36,324 nt of DNA, from positions 1-36,324 of the IMG/VR virus record IMGVR_UViG_3300010885_022460. One strand, given 5' to 3'. The notes under the pieces were generated by a model. That model saw only the letters and a list, made by a program, of their open reading frames with translations, was not told the origin of the DNA and did not search any database. The position numbers and the translations under genes are program-made. Origin of the DNA: a virus. Shown piece by piece: positions 29,294 to 36,324 of the stretch (its first letter is position 1; the number at the start of each line of letters is the position of its first letter).

Positions 29294-31708
29294 TTACTTT
29301 GCGATCATACTGGCGGGTGATCTTCCACCAATAGTGGTTGACTTAAAGAGAGATGACGTGTTTGTACTTGCTGCAATAGGGGTGTTCCTAAATGTATAAT
29401 TAAGGAAACCTTCCCCAGTAAACGCTGGGGTAGTTGTAGCCATGTCTCTTTCTCCAGCCCTAAACGTGTTGAAGGCGGCTTCGGAAGATGGCGTAGCAAA
29501 TTGGCTTGGCATTGATCCCGGCTTACTTGCCCCTGGACCGCCATTAAAGTTAGGAGTTCCTGGAACTTTTCCTGATCCATCGCCCGCTGGATTCGCCGGG
29601 GTTGAAGTTGGGAACAGGGCATCAAATTGAGACTCCCATTCTGTTCCAACAATAGACGTTCTTGCGGTGTTGATAATGGAGTCCCTAATTTGGTCGTACC
29701 TATCCGGCGTAATTCCGTCTCCTTTAAGAGCGTCAAGTCGAGTCCTAATGGAGCCAAACAACTTGTCTGCGTCTTCGCTAGTACCAAGACCACGTTCTGC
29801 CCCATCGGAAACCTGTCCGCTTGGAACAATAAACACTGAACTGGACTGCCCAGCCGGAGAGTTATATGGAGTTGTAATGTTGATTCGCGGAACATACGCC
29901 GCCCTAAAGTCATTCGCGGTTGATAACTCCCCAGTAAACGGATTATAATTCTGCTTGTAAGAAACTCCGTTGACAATAACCCTAAAGTTTCCATTGCCTA
30001 GATCGTAAAAGAATCCAATGTCCTCATTTGGAGTTCCGGCTTGAGCGCCAGGGGCTTGGATAATTGATCCGCCAACCGCAGCCATAATGTATTTGCCGTT
30101 GACGTTAATCATTGTTGTTAGACCAGAAGCCTCACCAGCCGCAGGATTTACTGCTGGCCCAAGGTGCCACTTACCGTCTAGCCCCATAACTGCTGATTGG
30201 ACAAAACCGCGACCAAGGTCTTGCACGATTGCTGAATCATTTGCTACGCTACCGATGATATCAGTAAACGCAGTCTGCTGCTTTCCTGTCATAGCCTCAT
30301 ATTGGGATGAGTACGGATTGGCAAGATCCCAAGAACTAAATCCATCTGAAACGTCTGGAATCTTGCCGGCTCTTGCGTCAATAATATCCTGAAGGGTTTG
30401 TCGGTGTACCGACAACTCAAGCGGGTCAAGACCGGCTCCACCCTTGTTAATAAGATTAGTAAGGTCTACAATCATTTTGTCAACTAGCGCGGTATTGGCT
30501 TTTGCATCTCCGCTAGTCTGTGAAGCTTTGTCCATGAAGGAGCCAAACAGCATTCCTACATCGTCAACCAAAGTGTTGATACCGTATCCCTTCTGGACAA
30601 GGGAAAGATTTTGGAAAGTTGTTGTGTCTCCAGCAAGTTTGGCAGTTTCCTTAAGCGAGTTTTGCCCGGTAAACAATATATTTATGAGCTTATCTCGGTC
30701 AATAAAATCTGGAGAAACTCGCGCCGCAACTGGGGCCATAGAATAGAACCTTGACACATCAATCTGGTTTGCAGCAAATTGTTCAATGCTGCCATAGGAC
30801 GATCCAAGAACGGTGTTGACAACGTTTAGGAAATCCCCAGTTTCGCTTCGGATTTTAGCCAAATTAGTCTGCGCAGCTTCTTGGGCGGCATACTTATTTG
30901 CCTTTGTAAGTTCTGCTTGAGCGTTACCAATAGCAGCCTGCACTGCGCGTGCGGTAGCAGTTCCGTTGATAACATCTCCACTACCGTTTGCAACTCCAAG
31001 ACCAGACTCTACCGACTTGGCTCGTACCCCCTTAAGCCATGCAATGTACTTCCTAGTCTCTGCCGCATAGGCTCCTGCGCCTTTCCCGTTTGCGGTTGCA
31101 AGCTTTGTGTCCCATCGACCCTTCTCGGCAACATACTCTGCATTGAAAAGAGCCTCTTTAATATTTTGTCTAGAGGCATTATCCTCGGTAAACGCAGCAA
31201 TAATCTGGCGTGCCTGAGAAGTAAATTCATCTTTGCTAATAAGGTTGTTACCCAAAGCATTGCCAAGAGCCTTGGCAAGTTGAATGTTGGCATCGTAAAG
31301 CTTGTTCTTCGCCTCGTCGGCGCTAAACGGACTTCCGGCTGAGGTAACCGCCCCTTTAAGGAAATCAATGTAACTCTTTACCGCAGAAATATCTCCTGGG
31401 TTCTCATTGATTTTGGTAACAAGGAGATTGTTTTGTCGAGTTGCCTCTTCCTTCATTACCTTTGCAATCTCAAGATCAATCTGATCCTTCTCGTATTGTG
31501 TAATCCATCCGTTTCCCTTATATTCGTTAAGGAACGCAAGGACATCGCTAGACGATGGAACTCCGCCACCACGATAGTCTGAGTTATAGAAATATGCGTT
31601 AGACATTGCGGTAGCCTGACGGTTAAACTGTGTGCGCATCAAGTCGTAGACCAACTGGGAGATGTTTGAGCCGCCAGTCTGCTTTGCAAACCTACCTCGT
31701 CGTGCCAT
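29294..31708 (-). CDS. Large helical virion protein, 804 residues
   Basis: ATG 31708 overlaps the portal stop as TAATG; the giant protein starts 14 nt after its end. Residues 1-350 are Ala/Gln/Lys-rich helices (VYDLMRTQFNRQATAMSNAYF, EYVAEKGRWDTKLATANG, IGNAQAELTKANKYAAQEAAQ). The middle is mixed, and residues about 500-620 form a beta-rich Gly domain (DIGFFYDLGNGNFRVIVNGVSYKQ). The C-terminus is Pro/Gly/Ser-rich and disordered. I recognise no family. Between portal and giant protein it is most likely an internal or ejected virion protein, possibly a partner of the giant protein. A tape-measure role is less likely given its place. Confidence 0.7.
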   Translation of the reverse strand: MARRGRFAKQTGGSNISQLVYDLMRTQFNRQATAMSNAYFYNSDYRGGGVPSSSDVLAFLNEYKGNGWITQYEKDQIDLEIAKVMKEEATRQNNLLVTKINENPGDISAVKSYIDFLKGAVTSAGSPFSADEAKNKLYDANIQLAKALGNALGNNLISKDEFTSQARQIIAAFTEDNASRQNIKEALFNAEYVAEKGRWDTKLATANGKGAGAYAAETRKYIAWLKGVRAKSVESGLGVANGSGDVINGTATARAVQAAIGNAQAELTKANKYAAQEAAQTNLAKIRSETGDFLNVVNTVLGSSYGSIEQFAANQIDVSRFYSMAPVAARVSPDFIDRDKLINILFTGQNSLKETAKLAGDTTTFQNLSLVQKGYGINTLVDDVGMLFGSFMDKASQTSGDAKANTALVDKMIVDLTNLINKGGAGLDPLELSVHRQTLQDIIDARAGKIPDVSDGFSSWDLANPYSSQYEAMTGKQQTAFTDIIGSVANDSAIVQDLGRGFVQSAVMGLDGKWHLGPAVNPAAGEASGLTTMINVNGKYIMAAVGGSIIQAPGAQAGTPNEDIGFFYDLGNGNFRVIVNGVSYKQNYNPFTGELSTANDFRAAYVPRINITTPYNSPAGQSSSVFIVPSGQVSDGAERGLGTSEDADKLFGSIRTRLDALKGDGITPDRYDQIRDSIINTARTSIVGTEWESQFDALFPTSTPANPAGDGSGKVPGTPNFNGGPGASKPGSMPSQFATPSSEAAFNTFRAGERDMATTTPAFTGEGFLNYTFRNTPIAASTNTSSLFKSTTIGGRSPASMIAK

Positions 31709-34161
31709 TACTGATTACCCTCCTGTGGGGCTGGTTGCGGTTCAGCCATTGCAACACCCGGTTGTGGGGCGTTAGCAGGAAGTTGTTCCGCCGGTTGGTT
31801 AGGGCGCTGTTCCGGAGAAGCCTGCGCCGACGTAGTCCCAGACTGTGGGTTTTGTTGTCGTGATGCGTTTGCGCTTTGATCCATTCCTTGTTGACCTGGC
31901 GGTTGCTGCCCTGGCATTGCAACTCCAAGTTGGCGGAATACGGCCACAAGGTTGCCCATCGTGAGTACCGCCGAAGGATTGAGCGTGGCGTCTGTCTGCT
32001 CCTCGCGGATGACATCCTTCTCGCCCTCTGGGTCTTCTACGCCCACGCGATCCATAGCGCGCTCTGAACTCCAGATGCGGTTCTGGACAAGGTTGATTGC
32101 CGTTTGGGCAAGTTCCAGCGTGTCTCGTGGAGTAAGCTCAGGTGGAACGATATCAATACGGTATTCGTTGCCAAAGATGAACTCGACATCGGTGTCCTTG
32201 AATGACCAAAGACGTCCGGTGAGTTCCCATACCTGTTTAATCCAAGAGTAAAGCAACTTGCGTTTTGGCGAAAGTCGTGCTTCATAGTTGGCTACAAGGG
32301 AGGCAATAGCCCTGCTTGAGCCAAGAACGCTTGTAGGTGCAAGCCCAAGAAGGAGATCATTCAAGCCGGTAACAACCGCAATTTCACGGTCAATACGCTT
32401 GTTGAAATCTTCTACTTGGAACTCTGGAATAAATGGTGCAATGGTGCGGATTTCGTTTCCCGGACCAGGCGTTGCAATGCGGTTGGGCTTAGGGATTGCG
32501 TTTGGCGGAACCTCGTCTGGGGCTTCCGCTCCTACTAACTGCCACATTTGCCCCATCACGGTTGATGCAATCATCTGCGCCTGCGCGCTCATGCGTTCGT
32601 CCTTCTCTCGGAGCAGAGGCTCAACGTCGTAAAGCTCAGGCTTGCCGTATGGGCTGCCTGGGATTTTGGAGTTAATGAGTGGGAGGTACGGAATAATTCC
32701 GGCGTATTCTGGGTGGGCTTCATTCTTTACCATTGTGTTCCCAACAAAGATTGCATTAAACACCATTGGAGGAATGCCAACGGCTACTGGAATCTTGTAC
32801 CAGTAATCGTAAACCTCAACCTGCTGCAATTCGTACTGCGAGCGGTTGCGCTGGGGATTCTTCTCAAGGTTGTTTCGGTATACCGAAGCAAGTGGGTCGT
32901 CGTGGGTTGACGATGACGTGTAAACAAATGTCGGGTTTGACCCGTTAGGAACTGGGATTGAGTCAACGCCAAACTCTTCCTTGGCGGCCTGCGGAGACAG
33001 CCCGTAGACATAAAGCGCCCAGTCAATACGCCGGTAGTCGGATGACCCAAAGCCAAGGTAAAGATTTTCTGGGGCTTCTACGATGCTAACCTTTGGAAGT
33101 AGCGATACTGGATCCCAATAGATCTTGGCTGCGGTATGTCCGTAGAGCGCCTTGATAGTACAGGCGTCTTCAAGCAGCAGATCAAAATCGTTCTCCTCCC
33201 ACCATCGGAAGAACAGTCGCTCTCGCTCTGATGCGAGCATGCGGGCTTCCTTGTCGGTTCCTGCTGGAACGTAATTAATAACTGGTCGCACAGCCTGCAG
33301 TGAGGCTGGGATGTTTACATACGCCGGATGTACGTTGACGCTAATGTGTGATCTGCCCGCAAGCCGTGAGCTTGGGTCTTCTGGCCAGTGGTCTGCCCCA
33401 CCTGTCGTAAACGTTGTAGGGTGGTAAAGGTTGTCAAAGCGTCGGAAGAGCGAGCGTAGCCGGGACTGCTCTGCCTCAAGTTGCGTTCTACGAGAAAGCA
33501 TTTCCCGGAAACGCGTAAACTCCTCTGACTGCTGCGGATCAACACCGAGCAAGGCGTTCTTTGTCGTAAGCATCTTGAGCGAGGTCTTGTAGGATTCAGG
33601 TAGGTCGTCAGGGATAAAGCCAATGCCGGTATCGGACGACTTAGCCGAAGGAAGTGGCTTGCCGCCAATAAGAGGGATTTCCATTCCTGCAGTTTCTGCA
33701 GTAAGGTTCTTAAATGATACTCCGGTCTTAATCGTTCCAGCGCCACGGGCGTTGCGTCGTCGAGTGCGGCGGTAGCCGGATTGAACTAACTCCCCAATTG
33801 GGACGGCTCCCGGCGTAAGCGCGCTATTTGGATCCGCAGGATAAACTGGCTGCTCCCCACCAGAAATGTTGATGCCAATTGGTGAGGTGGCAATTTGCCC
33901 GCCGCCAAGCGGAGCATTTGGAATCCCAGCGATCCCTCCCTGAGCACCGCGAGATACAGACATCTTTGGCTTTGGAATCTTTGTAACTTCCGTAAGCGGC
34001 ATAGTGATCTGCGCACCACGGGAAAGCAGGCGAGCCTTGTCAATAGAATCCCCGACTGCCTTTACCTGCGCCGGCGTAGCAATATCTTGGTCAGTTGTGT
34101 ATTGGGCGGGTACGCCACGGCCGTCAATGTATGTCGCTGGAATCTTACGAACTTTAGCCAT
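31708..34161 (-). CDS. Portal protein
   Basis: ATG 34161 overlaps the terminase stop (TAATG). At 817 residues it is long for a portal. The core, about 245-700, reads as a portal: HVNVHPAYVNIPASLQAVRPVINYVPAG, DFDLLLEDACTIKALYGHTAAKIYWDP, VSIVEAPENLYLG, PYGKPELYDVEPLLREKDERMSAQAQ and IDREIAVVTGLNDLLLGLAPTSVLGSSRAI. An N-terminal extension (about 1-230) and a Gln/Pro-rich C-terminal tail (about 750-817) account for the extra length. It forms the 12-mer ring through which the terminase pumps DNA. Confidence 0.85.
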   Translation of the reverse strand: MAKVRKIPATYIDGRGVPAQYTTDQDIATPAQVKAVGDSIDKARLLSRGAQITMPLTEVTKIPKPKMSVSRGAQGGIAGIPNAPLGGGQIATSPIGINISGGEQPVYPADPNSALTPGAVPIGELVQSGYRRTRRRNARGAGTIKTGVSFKNLTAETAGMEIPLIGGKPLPSAKSSDTGIGFIPDDLPESYKTSLKMLTTKNALLGVDPQQSEEFTRFREMLSRRTQLEAEQSRLRSLFRRFDNLYHPTTFTTGGADHWPEDPSSRLAGRSHISVNVHPAYVNIPASLQAVRPVINYVPAGTDKEARMLASERERLFFRWWEENDFDLLLEDACTIKALYGHTAAKIYWDPVSLLPKVSIVEAPENLYLGFGSSDYRRIDWALYVYGLSPQAAKEEFGVDSIPVPNGSNPTFVYTSSSTHDDPLASVYRNNLEKNPQRNRSQYELQQVEVYDYWYKIPVAVGIPPMVFNAIFVGNTMVKNEAHPEYAGIIPYLPLINSKIPGSPYGKPELYDVEPLLREKDERMSAQAQMIASTVMGQMWQLVGAEAPDEVPPNAIPKPNRIATPGPGNEIRTIAPFIPEFQVEDFNKRIDREIAVVTGLNDLLLGLAPTSVLGSSRAIASLVANYEARLSPKRKLLYSWIKQVWELTGRLWSFKDTDVEFIFGNEYRIDIVPPELTPRDTLELAQTAINLVQNRIWSSERAMDRVGVEDPEGEKDVIREEQTDATLNPSAVLTMGNLVAVFRQLGVAMPGQQPPGQQGMDQSANASRQQNPQSGTTSAQASPEQRPNQPAEQLPANAPQPGVAMAEPQPAPQEGNQ

Positions 34162-35666
34162 TAGTCATACGCTCCAAAGTAGGAGAACTCCGGATTTTCT
34201 ACGGGTTTCTCAGGGTTTCTTGTGGCATGCCTAACGGCAATAGCCAAAGCCATTACTGCGTCTGTTTCAAGCTTCTTATCGTTTAGTTTGTAAGATAGGA
34301 GTTGCTTGCGCAGTTCAAGCCAAATACCAGCCTTTGGGAAAACCAGTTGACCTTTGTCAAGCATTGCCTTTAGATCGTTTAGAATCTCAACCTTCTTTGC
34401 TTTTGTCCCACCAAAATCAGTTCCCCTAAGAGGTCGGATGACCGAAAACTCTTGCTGGAATAGACGGCCACCAAGACCAGTAGAATCTACTGCCGTGGTG
34501 CAGAATGACTTCTTGTCATTATACAACAAATGGCTTTCTCGTACCATATTCACTACGGACTGGATAGTTTGCTTACCAGTCCGGCGTCTTGCTCGGACTC
34601 CGCGTACGCGCACGCGATCAGAATAGTCAAGGACGATAGCCCATGTTGAGTCGGAAGCAATACCAGGGTCAACTCCTTGGACGTACCGATGTCCGACAGA
34701 TGGTGCAGTTTCATCGTCAATATCTGCGTAGAAGCACTCTTCAATTGCCGACGACGAGAAGAACGCTTCCCTTGCTTCAATAAAGTAGCCATCAATGTTT
34801 TGCGGAATAAGATACGCGTCTTGCTGCCTCAGAATGGCGTCGAATGTGTCCGTTCCTAAGCCGTAGCCTACGTTGTCCCTTGTTGACAGCCTGAAGCTGA
34901 TGAACTGATCGTCGCGCAGTGGGTTCTCCGGATTTCCCCGTTCCCAAAGATCCGCATAGAAGTTCATTCCCTCTGTTGGAGTCCCAATGAAGTGCAATGG
35001 GCCGCCAGTAGAGAGACGCCGCAGGTTGAGAACCTCTTGGTAAATTAAGTCCAAATAAGGCTCGAATGCCGCTTCGTCGAAGGAGATCCCATGCATGTCC
35101 TTTCCAAGAAGCGCCTTTGCTTTGTCCTGCGTTGTCCGGAAGTGGATGTTTGCTCCTCCGAACGACGGATGAATCTTTATCCAAGGATACTCCCCCCTAT
35201 ACTTTTTGTCAAACGATGCCACAGCCCCAATTTCTTTGGTAACCGGGCAGCCTTTCCCTTTTTGCGCTGGGTGAATGCCGTCAAGAATCTGGACAAGTTC
35301 TCGGTACACCAGTTCTGCAGTTTCCTGCTGAATGCCAATATGATACCACTCATAGGGTGAAGTTATCCACCGGTTTGCGTCTTCCGGAGTCCCGTCGGTT
35401 TTCTTGATACCGAGTTTATAGAAGGCATGATGGAAGCATACAACCGCCATCGCCAGCGTTTTCCCCGCACGATTGCCAGCGGATACGACGGTCGTGAGGT
35501 ATCGTGGCCTCCAGCCGGAACCGTCGCGCTCTGCGCACGCACGCCACCACTTGACCTGACCTGGGTTGCCGTTGATACCGAGCCAGCGAGCAGCAAAGAA
35601 CTCGATGTCAGAGCGGCCGAGAGCCAAATCGCGTGCAACGGAGCCTTGGGATAGATCAAGTTTCAA
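34161..35666 (-). CDS. terL: Terminase large subunit
   Basis: 501 residues. The ATPase has Walker A SAGNRAGKT (62-70), Walker B GISFDEA (about 193-199) and motif III HFIGTPT (about 225-231). The RNase H-type nuclease has its first Asp in VQGVDPG (about 334), a second in TTAVDSTGLGG and a third near LETDAVMALAIA. It would cut and translocate DNA into the procapsid. No small terminase gene is recognised nearby. The start is TTG at 35666, overlapping the upstream TGA as TTGA, with AAAGG directly upstream, so it depends on coupling to the 101-residue gene. Confidence 0.93.
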   Translation of the reverse strand: MKLDLSQGSVARDLALGRSDIEFFAARWLGINGNPGQVKWWRACAERDGSGWRPRYLTTVVSAGNRAGKTLAMAVVCFHHAFYKLGIKKTDGTPEDANRWITSPYEWYHIGIQQETAELVYRELVQILDGIHPAQKGKGCPVTKEIGAVASFDKKYRGEYPWIKIHPSFGGANIHFRTTQDKAKALLGKDMHGISFDEAAFEPYLDLIYQEVLNLRRLSTGGPLHFIGTPTEGMNFYADLWERGNPENPLRDDQFISFRLSTRDNVGYGLGTDTFDAILRQQDAYLIPQNIDGYFIEAREAFFSSSAIEECFYADIDDETAPSVGHRYVQGVDPGIASDSTWAIVLDYSDRVRVRGVRARRRTGKQTIQSVVNMVRESHLLYNDKKSFCTTAVDSTGLGGRLFQQEFSVIRPLRGTDFGGTKAKKVEILNDLKAMLDKGQLVFPKAGIWLELRKQLLSYKLNDKKLETDAVMALAIAVRHATRNPEKPVENPEFSYFGAYD

Positions 35667-35968
35667 CCTTTATTTTTCAAACGACTACTAATTGCCTTTG
35701 CCTTAGACTTCGCATCAGACTTACTAGAAGCCCCCCATGCCTGAAGTGAAAGAAGCAACCGTGTTGGTTTGCCTTTCTCGTCTCTTTCTGGACCGGGCAT
35801 ATTCCCCATTCGGGCTAAAAACGAAGCCCTTCGCGGATTATCCCCCTTTTTTACTGGAGCTCGCAGCGTGCCGCCGGTCTGTGCCTTGTAGGACGCTCGA
35901 CCCTTAGCGTTGAGACCGCCCTTTGGGTTCTTACCCTCTTTGCGTGTCCATGCTGCTGTTTTTCGCAT
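35663..35968 (-). CDS. Conserved small basic protein, 101 residues
   Basis: ATG 35968 overlaps the upstream stop as TAATG. Strongly basic and Gly/Ser/Lys-rich, with a block I recall as conserved among unrelated phages: WTRKEGKNPKGGLNAKGR, then TGGTLRAPVKKGDNPRRASFLARMGNMPGPE and LLLSLQAWGASSKSDA. I believe this matches a domain of unknown function found in aquatic phages, but I cannot confirm it here. It has no acidic catalytic set. Just upstream of and coupled to the terminase, it could bind DNA during packaging (a small-terminase-like role), though it does not look like a classical small terminase. Confidence 0.75.
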   Translation of the reverse strand: MRKTAAWTRKEGKNPKGGLNAKGRASYKAQTGGTLRAPVKKGDNPRRASFLARMGNMPGPERDEKGKPTRLLLSLQAWGASSKSDAKSKAKAISSRLKNKG

Positions 35969-36114
35969 TACTTCTTCCCCTTTGGCTTAGTGTGCGTAAC
36001 CAACTTGCTTGCGGCAGTGTGCTTTGCACCAGTATGAACCTTGCCGTCCATCTTGTGAACTGGCCCCTTGTATTCCTTGCCGCTAGGCAAATAGTGCTTA
36101 GAAGATGCAGACAT
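35968..36114 (-). CDS. Small Lys/His-rich protein, 48 residues
   Basis: ATG 36114, TAA at 35968 overlapping the next start. The sequence is SASSKHYLPSGKEYKG, then PVHKMDGKVHTGAKHTAASKLVTHTKPKGKK: lysine-, histidine- and glycine-rich, with no hydrophobic core. Such small basic 'K-H-T-G-K' proteins recur next to terminase genes in phages and are probably DNA-binding or structural. It lies 2 nt after the holin-like stop, so it is cotranscribed with it. Confidence 0.65.
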   Translation of the reverse strand: MSASSKHYLPSGKEYKGPVHKMDGKVHTGAKHTAASKLVTHTKPKGKK

Positions 36115-36116
36115 GA

Positions 36117-36324
36117 TTACTCCCCCTTGTAGCCAAATGCTACATCGTTAGGATTAAGCCAGCGGATGACCACTGGAAGAATTGCGGCGAGTCCAGCCGC
36201 TAGGATGCTCTTGAATGCATCGCCGTTGATGTCAAATGCGGTGCTACCGAGTGCGAGAAACTGTGCTAGGCATGCAGCCAAAAAGGATCGTCCCCAAGAT
36301 GCAAGCAGTGCTGTTCGTTCCTTA
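36117..36324 (-). CDS. Holin-like protein, C-terminal part, start beyond the window edge
   Basis: 69 codons ending TAA at 36117. They encode ERTALLASWGRSFLAACLAQFLAL, a first membrane segment, then a short loop (GSTAFDINGDAFK), then SILAAGLAAILPVVIRWL, a second segment, and NPNDVAFGYKGE. Two segments with a hairpin loop and the closing 'RWLNPND.AFG' motif fit a small phage holin. The missing beginning is probably the 19-codon fragment at 1-58. A holin times lysis by making holes in the membrane. Confidence 0.75.
   Translation of the reverse strand, partial: KERTALLASWGRSFLAACLAQFLALGSTAFDINGDAFKSILAAGLAAILPVVIRWLNPNDVAFGYKGE

Noticed and set aside
1-36324. Direct terminal repeats or attachment sites at the window ends
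   Set aside because: The first bases do not recur at the right end, and no integrase gene is visible; the ends look like an arbitrary cut in a circular map.

Overview
The window looks like the near-complete genome of a tailed double-stranded DNA bacteriophage. It carries a large terminase, a portal, a scaffold, an HK97-type major capsid protein resembling the N4-gp56 family, tail genes, a holin candidate, a DnaB-type helicase and a recombination module. I see no rRNA, tRNA, CRISPR array, insertion sequence, integrase or recognisable repressor, so nothing points to lysogeny. Genes are packed with 1-8 nt stop/start overlaps (TAATG, ATGA, GTGA, TTGA), GTG and TTG starts and GGAGG-type ribosome binding sites. 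The host cannot be read from the sequence. An aquatic, possibly actinobacterial, host is only a guess from the flavour of the small early proteins.

Layout. Almost everything is on the minus strand. One minus-strand arm starts at a 763-bp non-coding region (1266-2028), runs left through 1265-1, and appears to continue from the right edge (36324), because an 88-residue holin-like gene is split across the two window edges. It continues through terminase, portal, an 804-residue protein, a giant 2904-residue protein, scaffold, capsid, a glycosyltransferase, adaptor, Dit-like and hub-like tail proteins, and an XhlA-like protein. After these come an RNase H-fold exonuclease, two nucleotide-sugar enzymes, a hairpin, Cas4-like nuclease, ERF annealase, SSB-like protein, C5 methyltransferase, resolvase-like nuclease, RlpA-like protein, RmlC-like epimerase and five small unknowns, ending at 5825. 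The only plus-strand block (2029-5887) holds small, mostly zinc-ribbon-like proteins, the helicase and a 33-residue membrane peptide. It meets the minus arm tail to tail with a 63-nt overlap.

How the parts may work together. The plus block is probably early (host takeover and replication). ERF, SSB-like, Cas4-like, resolvase-like and helicase proteins form a recombination and replication set that would borrow host polymerase and primase, since neither is visible. RmlC-, RmlD- and epimerase-like enzymes plus a glycosyltransferase just downstream of the capsid gene suggest sugar decoration of virions or host surface. The holin, XhlA-like and RlpA-like proteins are the only lysis candidates. No classical endolysin, tail tube or tape measure is recognisable.

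The most remarkable gene is the 2904-residue protein. It carries an ADP-ribosyltransferase-like region (about residues 2085-2200) directly followed by a protein-kinase-fold region (about 2330-2490). This fits a 'polyvalent' virion protein injected with the DNA. The long intergenic region, with three GTATATAC palindromes and a GTCGGCTGCTG repeat array, is the best candidate for divergent control and a replication origin.
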